Shown here piece by piece: positions 11,113-21,577 of a stretch of 64,000 bases of DNA. How positions within the stretch are numbered: the stretch's first letter is position 1; each line of letters begins with the position of its first letter. Under the pieces are notes generated by a model, which was not told the DNA's origin, ran no database searches, and worked only from the letters and a program-made list of their open reading frames with translations. Position numbers and translations under genes: made by a program. Origin of the DNA: Sambucus nigra (taxonomy: Eukaryota; Streptophyta; Magnoliopsida; Dipsacales; Adoxaceae); assembly GCA_949130495.1 (NCBI GenBank), contig OX422211.1:442006219-442070218 (forward strand). The letters run 5' to 3'.

Positions 11113-11773
11113 ATTAGTTTCTTAATATATATTTAGTTTAGTTAAAGATAACATATTAATCTAAGTTGAAAACCAAAAACCATAAAACTTTTTAAAAAAA
11201 AGTCATATTGAAGTTAATTTAGTACATTTATTTCAAACAAAATCAAATTGACAAAATCAGTTTTTTAAGTTTCATTAACATATTGGTTATTTTTTAAAAA
11301 TTTCTCTCAAGTTACAATAGTAAATAGTATAAGTTAAGTGCAGCTTTAAAACAAAAAAAAGAACAAGAGTTTTTTTTTTCGCGCCTCAGCAAAATGGCGC
11401 GAGGCGAGACGTGAGGCGCACAGAGGCGTAGGACTCGAGGATCAAGGCTCAAATTCATCCCTGAGGCTTAAGCCTCGAGGTATTTTGTGCCCGTCTCGCC
11501 TCGAGGCGTAAGCATCAAACGCCTTTTTAAACATTGGTGCCGGGGGTTCGAGGGCGGGAGCCCCTGAGGCAAAAAAAAATTGGGTTAATTCAAGTTTTAT
11601 ACAATTTTTTTATCAAAAGACAGTGTAGGCAAGATCTCAGGAGGGGTGTCCCTTAAAAATTGCACTCCTAAAAAAAATTACACATTTTGCACCCCTAAAA
11701 TTATTTTTTTTTAAAATCTCAAGGGGGGCCTCCGCCCCTCCTAGCACCCCCCAGATCCGCCCCTGACTATAGG

Positions 11774-12228
11774 CACCTTAAAATCTCACTTTTTCTATAT
11801 ATCTTTATTCTAATGATACCCCCCCCCCCCCCCCCCCATGTTGCAAACACTGACCCGAAGTTGGCACCCCCATTACTCTTATCAAACCTTTCTTTTTTTT
11901 ATGTTACAAAGATAACAATGCTTGTTGAGTGTGTTAAAAATCTTGAGGTTACAACTTCGAGATGGAATCGCCATCTCTTTAAAACTCGCTTTGTTACTAT
12001 ATTGAAATGGTAATGAATTATATTTTAACATATTACAAATCCCAAGGCTCACAACTTCAAGAGGGCCTCATCATCCTCTCTTGAGCCCCTTTTATTCCTG
12101 TGTTACAACTAAAGTAACCCTCCATCCCAATATTTAAATCATGTGCTCTCGATCACTCAAAAGGGAAAACTCTACAATGCTTCATCATATTCTTAACATA
12201 TTTTTCTCCCTCTTATAATAAGCCTAAA
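11774..12228. other. No gene seen
   Basis: This stretch holds a C run (11820-11837) and two loosely similar direct blocks around ACAACTTCGAGATGG and ACAACTTCAAGAGGG. No open frame of interest was found. Confidence 0.5.
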
Positions 12229-12528
12229 TATTGGAATATTACTCTAAACTTTTTCGGATGGAAGACCAAAGGATACTTGGGAATAAAGAAAGTCATTGCA
12301 AGTGAAAAGTCTTAGAATTAATGTTAGTCCCTACGTATTCTCATTAATGTAAGAGTTCTAAAGTCATATTTTCAGTAGTATAAATAACTGAGCCCTGTAA
12401 TTGCATATGTGTGGCAGCAGTGATTTCAATTCAATAATAAGATTGTTCTTCCCATATTCATGTTCACTTGCCCACCAATGATAACAAAAGTGGTATCAGA
12501 GCCTTGTTATGAGTCTTGGCTGAGATAA

Positions 12529-15500
12529 ATGGCTTCAAACAACAATATGTTATGCCCTAACTTCCAAAGTTCATTGGGAAGAATTATAACTAGTGGAATA
12601 TACAAATAAAGGTGTTGTATATGTTGCAATATCTATGGGATATTGTTAAAACCATTTACGTGGAACCAGAGAATCAAAGGGGCTCGTGAATCACAATTCA
12701 ATGAGTTGAAGGGCAATCAAAAGAACGATAAGAAGGTGTTGTTTTTCTTTATCAATCAGTAGATGCAATGGGTTTTGAATTGATTTCGAGGTCAACCTCA
12801 GTAACGCAAGTGTGGGAAATGATGAAACAAACCTATAAGGATTAAGCCAAAGTTAAGATGGTGAGATTAAAAGCTCTTTGAGCTGAATTCGCCATGATTA
12901 AAATGAAGGAATATGAAAGTTTTGAAGAATTTTTTTAATCGTGTTCATTTTATCACTAATCAAATTAGGGTGAATGGAGAAAGTATTCAAGATTAAAGAA
13001 TTGTGGAGAAAATCCTTCAAAGTAAGACCAAAAAGTTTGATCATATCGTTGTGGCAATTGAAGAGTCAAAAGGCTTAGCAACTTTGTCATCAAATAGTTT
13101 TATGGGATGAATCTAATCCCACGAGCTTCATTGGAATCATGACTTAGAACAAGCATTATAAGTTCGAGTTTCTTTTAGAGGAGGTTTGAGAGGAAGAAGA
13201 GGTGGTCGAGGTAGTCGAGGAAGAGGAAGAACCAACAAAGGAAGATTTTTTAAGCTAGGTAAAAGAATATTTTTTTCCCAAAATAGAGGCTGAAAAAAAG
13301 ATAGAGACAGAGGTCAAGGCCATTAGGAAAATTTAGAGGTTGTGATGTTTCTTCAAAATTTTACTGTTTTATTATGGAAAGTTTGGCCATTTTCAAGCTG
13401 ATTGTTGGTACAAAAAGAAGGAAAATTAGTCTAATAGTTGCTCGACATTCATGAACAAAGATCAAGACAAAGAAGAAGGTATTTTTGTATTGGCATGCAA
13501 TGTAAACGAAGATGAACCAAGCAGCATTTAGTACATTGATAGTGGTTGCAACAATCCTGTGAATGGAGATAAAATTGCTTTTGCAATTTTGGATGAATAT
13601 ATCCAAGGTAAGGTTAAAACATGTGATTATAAGAAGAATAAAATCATAGGAAAAGTGACATTATTGTCAAGAGCAATAAGGGTGTAAAGAAGATTACTGA
13701 TGTGTATTATGCTCCAGGCCTTAAATATAATCTTCTGAGTGTTGGATAGATGATAAAGAAAGAAAAAGATGTTAGATTCAATGATGGTTTTTATGCGGTT
13801 AGAGACGGGAATGGTGGGTTGATTACTAAAATACAAATTATAGAAAATAGAATGTTCCCATTAAAGTTTATGTATAAGAAGAAGGCTAGTTTAGTGCTAT
13901 GATAAATGATGAATCTTGATTGTGGCATCATAGATATGGGCATTTGAGTTTTAGCTCATTGTCCCATAGGTGCCAAAAGAATTTGTTGAAAGGGTTGCTA
14001 AGTATAAAGAAGGAAGATCGAGTTTGTGAAGCTTTCATTCTGGGAAAATAACATCGAGAGCCATTTCCTATCAGGATAGCATGGAGAACCTGAAAGCCCC
14101 TTAAATTGGTGCATACTAATTTGTGTGGACCTATGATAAATGCTTCAAAAGGAAGTAATCGTTACTTTCTGACTTTTATTGATAACTATATTCAGAATGC
14201 TTTGATTTATTTTCTAAAGGAGAAGAGTGAATCTTTCAAAAAATTTAAAGCATTCAAAGACTTTATTGAAAAAGAAAGTGGTCACAAGATAAAGACTATT
14301 CATTTATACCAAGATGAAAAGTACTTTGCTTGTGAAGAATTTTTTATTGAGAATAGAATTCAACATAAGAATACTGTTTGAAGGGCTCCTTTATAAAATG
14401 AAGTTTCAAAGAGGAAAAAAGCATTATGGAGTTGGCGTGAAGCATGGTGACAGCAAAGGGAATGCCAAAAAAAATTGAGGAGAAGCAGTTTCATGTGTGA
14501 TTTATTATTGAATCGAGCGATAAAAAAGAGTGTTCAAGGCATGACTTCTTATGAAGCATGGAACGGTTTAAAACCTCGTGTCAATTATTCGAGAATTTTT
14601 TGTAGCATTGCCTATTCCTACATTCCAAATGAGAACAAAGGTAAATGGGATGTTAAAACTAAAAAGTATGTTTTTTTCCTAAGGTGAGAGATCAAATGTG
14701 TATAGGTTGTACAATTAACTCATAGCGGAATATGTGTGCTAAGTGTGTACTTACGACTCAAGTGCAAGTCGATCGCTCAAGTAATACCCGATAAGTCGAG
14801 GTCGAATCCTCAGGGAATAGGATGATAAACGTAACAACGACATGGCGGGCTTCTAAAATCTAGGTCTCGACTCTCGAAAGAAAAGAAAAGGTGATTGATT
14901 TTTGGAAAAAACTCTACTTAACTAAAAAAGTCTAACTAGTAAGTGCAATTTTTAATTTGAAAAAAGCAAAAACTGAAAGTTGTATTTTAGAAAAGTATTT
15001 GGAAAAAAAAAATGGAGTTGGGATCCAATCCCCCGAACCGTAGGTATTTTTGTTAGATACAAAATTACGATAATTACATATTTAATTCACAGAAAATATT
15101 ACTTCAATCAAAGCACTAAATATGTGAGAATACTACTTCGCACGGTATTTAGTCAATGATTAAATTAACGTGAATGACAAGATTGTCGACATATATATTA
15201 TATGCTCAAACACTCCGGTTGCCTACAAAAAATGAAGTTAAGAGACCTAAAATATTAATCTCAACAAAATATCAAACCCTAATAATTATATATATGATTA
15301 TGTCCAATTTTATATCTAACTCTTAAACTTAGGTTGGGTTCATGCTCCCCAACTCTCTAGAGATTTAGCCGGACATGATTGTATTAACTACATATGTGAT
15401 AAATGATTTTCATGAAGGCATGATGAATAAATAATAATAACAAAGCATAAAAGTAATATTACCGAAGATGGAGAACATAGAACATTCATAAGAACAAGCT

Positions 15501-18000
15501 TCAAAGGAAAATCGGGAAATGACAAGCTCTCTATAGAAATTTGAATGCAAGAATCTCTTGAATTTGCTCTTAGATGTTCCTAATGTTTTCTTGCCTTAAA
15601 ATGAATTATTTTTATGATAAAATACTCCTAATGACTATATACAAAGGTTAGAATTCATTTATAAGGGTCCCTAAACTCAAACTCTTTCAACTAAAAGATG
15701 GGTTCAAACTTAAAATCCCGCATCATCGAAATCGAACCCATTCTCTTAAGCAAGGTCGAACCCATTTGAAAATCAAACTGGTTCACCCTAGGCAACTGAA
15801 TGGGTTCACTCCAAGTCTCTGCCTAAGGATGCCTTGTGTGCTCGAATTTCTCTTATATACAATTATGCCACTAAATTTTCTGCTCAACTTCAAATGCGCA
15901 TAACTTCTTCACCGTAGCTCGGATTTAGGTGTCGTTTTTTCTAGTATTCTCATGGTTTCAAGCTCTTCATCTTTTCAGTTGTCTCCTCCTCTAAGTTCCG
16001 AATAGAAAATTACGAATTTTTCCTTGACTTCCCTTTCTTATGATTCTTTCACCGTTCGATTTTCTCCTCCATTCACTTGTACTAATTACCTGTAAAACAA
16101 GAGAGAAATACGCAAAATGCCAAATACTCGCCAAAAGGGTTAGTAAAATAAATATGAGATAAATTTGGGCTAAATGAAATATACAAGACTGTAAAAATAC
16201 ATAAATTAAGGGGGGTAAATATGGAATATTTATGTCTAGTCAACAATCCCATCACTGAAAAAATGATTATTAGTCGTGATGTGAAGTTTGATGAAGCAAA
16301 AGCATGGAAATAGGATAATGCTACTCAAGTTCATGATTCAATATTATTTGATATAGAGAATGGGGAAGAAGATCAAGAGGTTCAACAACTATAGAATGCA
16401 CTAGGTTCCCCATGCTCAAGACATTTATGATTCAACGAGAAGAATTGATGAAGATGATTTTACAAATTTTGCGATGTTTGTTGATGCAGATCCTATTTAT
16501 TTTGAAGAAGGAGTGCAAGATCATAAATGGAAAAAAAATCCATAAATCGGGAAATTGATTCAATTAAGGAAAAACAAGATGTAGGAGTTTATAGAACTTC
16601 CAAAAGACAATAAACCACTTGGTGTGAAGTGGGTTTACAAGAAAAAGCTTAATAAAAATGGTGAAATTGATAATCACAAATCAGGGCTAGTTGTGAAATA
16701 TATAGGCAGAAACATTGGATTGATTATGAGGAGATTTTTGCACCAACGACTAGATTGGAGACTGTTCATTTGATAATTTCTTTAGAAGTTGAAAGAGGAA
16801 AGGTTCATCAAATGGATGTCAAGTCAGCATTTTTGAATGGCTACATTGAAGAAGAATTTTACGTGGAACGACCACCTGGCTATGCGAAGAAAGAGGAAAA
16901 AAAATAAAGCGTGTCTAATAAAGAAAGCACTGTATGGATTGGAGCAAGCTCCAAGGTCCTGGTACAGTCGCATTGATAGTAGTTCTTTTTTAAGAAAAGT
17001 TTCAAGAGATGTCCTTATGAACATGATCTCTACATCTAAGAAGATAGTGATTGTGATTTTTTAATAGTCTTTTTATTGTTGATGATCTTATTTTTACAAG
17101 CGGCAACAAGAAGATATGTGATGAGTTCAAGAAGTCAATGATGGATGAGTTCGAAATGACAGACATGGGTATTCTCCATTATTTCCTTGGGATTGAAGCT
17201 AAGGTGACAATGAGATTGTTACTTCGCAGAAAAGGTATGCAAAAGATTTGCTTGCAAAGTTCAAAATGGAAGAAGATTTGCCAAGTAAGACCTCAATAGA
17301 AACAGGTTCAAAGTTAAGCAGAGATGATTGAAGTGAAAATTATGATGCTACTATTTATAGAGGTCTTGTGGAAAGTCTCATGTATTTTACTGCAGCAAGA
17401 TCATATTTAATGTTTTCAATTAGTATGTTAAGCAGGTTATAGCAGTTCCAAAGTAAAGTCATTGGGAAGCTGGAAAGAGAGTTATCATATACATTTGTGG
17501 CACCATTGATCATGGAATTCATTATAAGAAGGTTCAAAATTCAATCTTGATTTGTTACAGTGATAGTGATTGGGGAGGAAATGTTAATGATCACAAAGAC
17601 AATTCAAACTATGTTTTTAACTATAGTTCAGGTGTGGTATATCTTGGGCATAAAAGAAGCAAACTATAGTGACTTTTCGACTACAGAAGTTGAGTATATT
17701 GATTTATGTGCAGGTGGTTGTCAAGCACTGTGGTTGAGATACATTTTGAAAGAATTAAAGTGTTATTAAGAGAAAGGCATTGTTTTGTTTTGTGACGACA
17801 GTTCAATAATTGCACTTAGCAAAAATCCTTCATGGGATGAGTAAGCACATACGGATCAAGTATTACTTCATTCGAGATTTAAGCAAAGATGTAGAAGTAA
17901 TCATCAAGCATTAACTTAAAAACAAGTGGAAGACATTTTTACCGAAGCATTGAAATAGGAAAGTTTGTCAATTTGAAGGAAAAGCTTGGAGTTGCACAAG
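12529..18000 (+). pseudogene. Copia 1 gag-pol, many stops and shifts
   Basis: Fragments appear in the canonical copia order. Gag (from 12529) includes a basic Gly/Arg patch near 13180-13260 and a zinc-knuckle remnant YGKFGHFQADCW. Protease is YIDSGCNNPVNGDK near 13530. Integrase has WHHRYGHLSF and LVHTNLCGPMINASKGSNRY (14106 onward). RT has VKWVYKKKLNKNGEIDNHK, HQMDVKSAFLNGYIEEEFY, LYGLEQAPRSWYSRIDS and IVDDLIFTSGNK, where the usual YVDD is changed. RNase H starts CYSDSDWGGNVND (17555). The longest open pieces are 60-90 codons, so no protein can be made. Confidence 0.8.
14716..16242. mobile_element. Solo LTR (1527 bp) inside copia 1 integrase-RT linker
   Basis: The copia reading VYRLYN...NPITEKM is split here. 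ACAAT occurs at 14711-14715 and again at 16243-16247, a perfect 5-bp duplication. The insert begins TAACT and ends AGTCA; with one change at the second base the ends would be the inverted pair TGACT/AGTCA normal for an LTR. It has no coding frame, primer site or second LTR. The phrase GAATCCTCAGGGAATAGG near its start is typical of some plant gypsy LTRs, from memory and unverified. Confidence 0.65.
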
Positions 18001-18272
18001 TCTAGCTTAAGGGGTGATGTTGGAATATTAATTTAAAAATTTTCAGATGGAAGACCAAAGGATACTTGGGGAAAGAAAGCCATTGTAAGTAAATAGTCTT
18101 AGAGTTAATGTTAGTCCCTGTGTATTCTCATTAATGTAGGATTTTTAAAGTTATATTTGGAGTAGTATAAATAAGTGAGTCCTGTAATTGCAAATGTGTG
18201 GCAGCAGCTATTTCGATTCAATAATAAGAGTGTTCTTTCAATATTCGTGTTCACTGCCCACCAATGCTAACA

Positions 18273-18721
18273 CGAACACCTTGCCTTAAGACTTTGACAT
18301 GCTTATTATCCCTGCACTTCAAGTATTGAAACTAAAGGATGTCACAATAGAGATGATGCACACTACATGTTTATTTATTGCCATTTTCTAATCACAAACT
18401 TCACAATTTGGGAAGTGAACTTAAGAGTTCTATCTTTGAATTATTGTTATAACGAAAAAAACAAGCATCAATCAAAATCCTGAGTCAAAAGTCATGCTCA
18501 AAATAAGAACTGCAACAAAAGAGGGGAGATAGCTGACACAACGACGGCACGTTAGAAATGTACGTATCATTTTTGTCACTGTCAACCCACTTTATGTCAT
18601 TTAGCATTAGCGATAAGATTCTCGAGCCAACAAAAGATCTTCCCCTACCAGATCACCTGACAACCATACAATTAAACAATTTTGTCATATGAAATATTGT
18701 CCCATCAATCATGGTGAATAC
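18273..18721. other. No gene seen
   Basis: Spacer between copia elements 1 and 2. No coding frame or clear repeat pair was found. The last 80 bp look loosely like the DNA right of copia 2 (from 25630), but the match is weak. Confidence 0.4.
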
Positions 18722-19317
18722 TGTTGGAAATTAATGTTAAGTGTCGAAATTAATTATTTAATTTTATTTGTATTAAATTTCGAATTTCCCATTTATGTGG
18801 TCTTGATAAATGTCAGATAATTAATTAGGAATGTGATAAATAAAGATATTAAAAGATTGGGTAAATTTTATCCGTTAGTCACATGATGGTTAGTGGCATT
18901 AGTGGGAGACTTGAAAAGAGTCCCACCTCCACTAGGGTTTCATCCCTCTTCCCCTTATAAATAGAGACCTCTATACCATCTAGAGTCATCTCATAACACA
19001 CTATTTCTAAGGAGGGAGAGAAAATCTGAAATTCTCATTATTCGTATTTTCTCACAAATATTCTGGGCATATAAGAGAGTAATTCTGGGTTATTCAAGAA
19101 GGGATTCAAAGGAAGCTTTGACAGGAGCATTCAAGTCACCTTATTCCAATAAATTGCAATGGACAAAGGTTAGTTTTTATCATAGTTATAAAGAACTTAT
19201 GATTCTGTGATTGCATGAAGATTAAATATCCTGAATTCATGACAAAACTGTTTTTAACAGATATAACATTATGGTTTATATCTAGTTTTATGATTGACAA
19301 AACAGTCTAGGTTAATA
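18722..19317 (+). repeat. 5' LTR of copia 2
   Basis: Pairs with 25029-25625. The TATA-like element TATAAATAGAGA (18956-18967) and the phrase CATCTCATAACACAC just downstream would be the promoter region. Confidence 0.9.
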
Positions 19318-20695
19318 TGTGGTATCAGAGCTTTCGGTTTATAATCTCATGTTTTTCTTTAATGAAAATTTATTTATAAAAATTATGATCTTTGATTTTT
19401 TGCATCAAGAAAATCTGGAAAAAAAAAATTCTGTTAAATCTGGAAATCTGGATTTTTTCCCTTGATGAATCTGGAAATTTTGTTTTTGAAAAAATCTGGA
19501 AATATGGAATTTTAAGCAATTTGGTGATCATACACTAATCTGGAATGGTAATTCGAATTTTGTTATGTATGATATTAAGAACGAAATTGCTGCATACAGT
19601 CCTTATCTTATGATAACTGTCCCATTATTGTTCAACCCCTTTCGTGTTATTAGAACCATAATATGCCGTTAACATGATTTTATTATTTCAAGTTGTGTAA
19701 GCATTCTAAAAAGCACTTTTATTAATTATAATAAGAAAACGAATCTGTTTTTAAGATTAATTAAGTGAAAACTGTAATTTGACGCAAAACACAATTCAAG
19801 AGAAAAAAGTAAAAAAAAAAAAATGGGCGTAGTGAATAGTGTTTTTCGAAATTTTTGGTGTCCGATTGACTTGAAACTTGGTAGGTTGACTGGAAACGGG
19901 CCAACGATCGAATTTCACCGCCTTCAGCTGTGATGTCATGTGTTTTTCGATAATCCGAGTCCGTTAAGGCCCTCAAAACTCCGTTTTTGCCATTTTAGGA
20001 AATAATATCGGGGCTTATAAATCCTTACAGAAAATTGATATTAACGTTCCGCAAAAAGTTTTGATTTCTGGCATGTTTTACTTCAATTCTATGGTGAAAA
20101 CTCATTTTTGCCATTTTTGGGAAAATTCATGTCTTACGTGTTTTTATTATACCTGGGCAATTATGTTTTTGAGGCATTTAAGCTGCTATTAGTATCTTTG
20201 TAATTACTTATAGATTACGTATTATAGTTAATATTTAATGCATGATTAACTATATTTAAGTTGGGACATGTAAGCAATTATTCATTTGATTTAAGTCAAA
20301 GGCCAAACACAGGCTGAGACCGCATGTACGAATAATACACTTACATTCATTAAAGATTTATTCTAATGTCAATTATAAAATTGGATTGAGGCCCAACACA
20401 TGCTAATATCTGAATTGAACAACATTAGAACATGTTTTATGAAAACAGAATAGTTGACATTAAGTCCATTAATCATGGTATTAAATGTTTAGGCAACAAA
20501 CACAGATGCCAAAATTATGGGATAAGATAAATGAATTATAGGGTAGTATATCTTTACAATATGAACATTATGTGATGATTAACACAGATTTCGTGATATT
20601 CAGATTGTAAATGAAATATGCTAAAATTTTTAGTCAATAATTCAATATTCGACCCTTGCAATTTTTGTTGTGTGTGAAAATTTAAATTGTGAACA

Positions 20696-21577
20696 TTGTT
20701 ATTAATTGCAGTTCCCGTTAACCTGTATTCGCAAGCTAAATCCTATTCCAAATTTGTTGGAATGAATTTTTCTGAATGGAATGAGCAAATTGAGTTCAGC
20801 CTAGGGGTTCTCGACCTGGACATGGCAATTATGTGTGATGAACCCGCTGCTATTACTGATAGTATCCATAAAGCATGGTCTCGATCCAATAGGCCGGCCC
20901 TTATGTTTATGCGAATGTGCGTTACTGCTAACATTAAGACCTCCCTACCTGAAACTAAGAAAGAGAAAGAGTATTTGAACAACATTAAGGAACGCTTTCG
21001 CACTGCTGATAAATCCCTTGATGGGAAACTGATGGCTGACCTGACCACTATGAGGTTCGATGGTACTCGAACCATGAATGAGCACATTATAAAGATGACC
21101 AATCTGGTGGCTAGACTTAGAGTTTTGGGCATAACAGTGGATGAGTCTTTTCTCGTCCAATTCGTCCTAAACTCCCTACCTCCTGTGTATGGTCCTTTCC
21201 AAATCAATTACAACACTATAAAAGATAAGTGGAATGTAAATGATTTGCAAAGCATGTTGGTACAGGAGGAACGAAGGCTTAAGCAACAGAATGGCCATGT
21301 GACTAAGGGACAGGTGGCAAATCTTACAGTTAAAGGAGTTGGTTTTAAGAAGAAGTTCAGCAAGGGCATTAAGAAAGGTCCTGGGCCGTCTCATCAAACT
21401 GAATCATCAACTGCTGCTGTGAAGAAGGAAAAGAACGACATGTGTCACTTCTATAAAAAGAAGGGCCATTTCCAGAGGGATTGTCATAAACGAAAGGCCT
21501 GGTTCGAGAAAAAGGGTAAGCCCCTTATTTATGTTTGTTTTGAATCAAACCTTATTAACGCTCCTTCTAACACCTAA
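20696..21577 (+). CDS. Copia 2 gag polyprotein
   Basis: An uninterrupted 293-codon frame encodes the nucleocapsid part. Residues from about 22 (FVGMNFSEWNEQIEFSLG) to 200 form the UBN2-type gag domain, including LMADLTTMRFDGTRTMNEHI and FVLNSLPPVYGPFQINYN. A basic stretch (KKKFSKGIKKGPGP) precedes the zinc knuckle CHFYKKKGHFQRDC, where the second Cys is Tyr, so zinc binding is probably lost. The first Met may be upstream of the natural start; the conserved part begins near 20762. A stop at 21575 separates it from protease, which in intact elements is read through as one polyprotein. Confidence 0.8.
   Translation: MLLIAVPVNLYSQAKSYSKFVGMNFSEWNEQIEFSLGVLDLDMAIMCDEPAAITDSIHKAWSRSNRPALMFMRMCVTANIKTSLPETKKEKEYLNNIKERFRTADKSLDGKLMADLTTMRFDGTRTMNEHIIKMTNLVARLRVLGITVDESFLVQFVLNSLPPVYGPFQINYNTIKDKWNVNDLQSMLVQEERRLKQQNGHVTKGQVANLTVKGVGFKKKFSKGIKKGPGPSHQTESSTAAVKKEKNDMCHFYKKKGHFQRDCHKRKAWFEKKGKPLIYVCFESNLINAPSNT

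Larger units (their letters stand above)
7297..11536. mobile_element. hAT-type MITE (about 0.9 kb net) nested in the outer MITE
   Basis: The left end CAATGTTTAAAAAGGCG is matched exactly by CGCCTTTTTAAACATTG at the right end. The interior near both ends is rich in GAGGCG and CCTCGAGG. The flanks GTGTCAAG and GTGCCGGG agree at 5 of 8 positions, compatible with an old 8-bp duplication. Terminal design and GGCG content resemble the MITE at 61972-62387. It was later entered by the gypsy element at 7776-11112. Confidence 0.6.
7226..11765. mobile_element. hAT-type MITE (about 300 bp net), host of the nested elements
   Basis: The left end CAGTGGGGAATCCAGG and right end (reverse complement CAGGGGCGGATCTGGG) form an imperfect inverted repeat. 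The flanks ACTATAGA (7218-7225) and ACTATAGG (11766-11773) are an 8-bp target duplication with one mismatch. Removing the inner element leaves about 300 bp, including long G and C-rich runs (7246-7272 and 11720-11755). No transposase is present. Confidence 0.65.
12229..18272 (+). mobile_element. Ty1/copia element 1, complete but decayed
   Basis: The LTRs at 12229-12486 and 18018-18272 share long blocks (GATGGAAGACCAAAGGATAC, AATTGCAAATGTGTGGCAGC). The left LTR starts TA where the right starts TG. The primer site TGGTATCAGAGC (12491-12502) matches initiator tRNA-Met, and a polypurine stretch (TTAAGGGGTGA) precedes the right LTR. Each LTR has TATAAATAA. No matching target duplication is visible (CTAAA on the left, CGAAC on the right). 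The body is a gag-pol pseudogene interrupted by the 1.5-kb solo LTR at 14716-16242. Confidence 0.85.

Noticed and set aside
18273..18721. Possible shared flank with 25626-25720 suggesting a duplicated insertion site
   Set aside because: The similarity is weak and patchy by eye and could be chance in AT-rich DNA.
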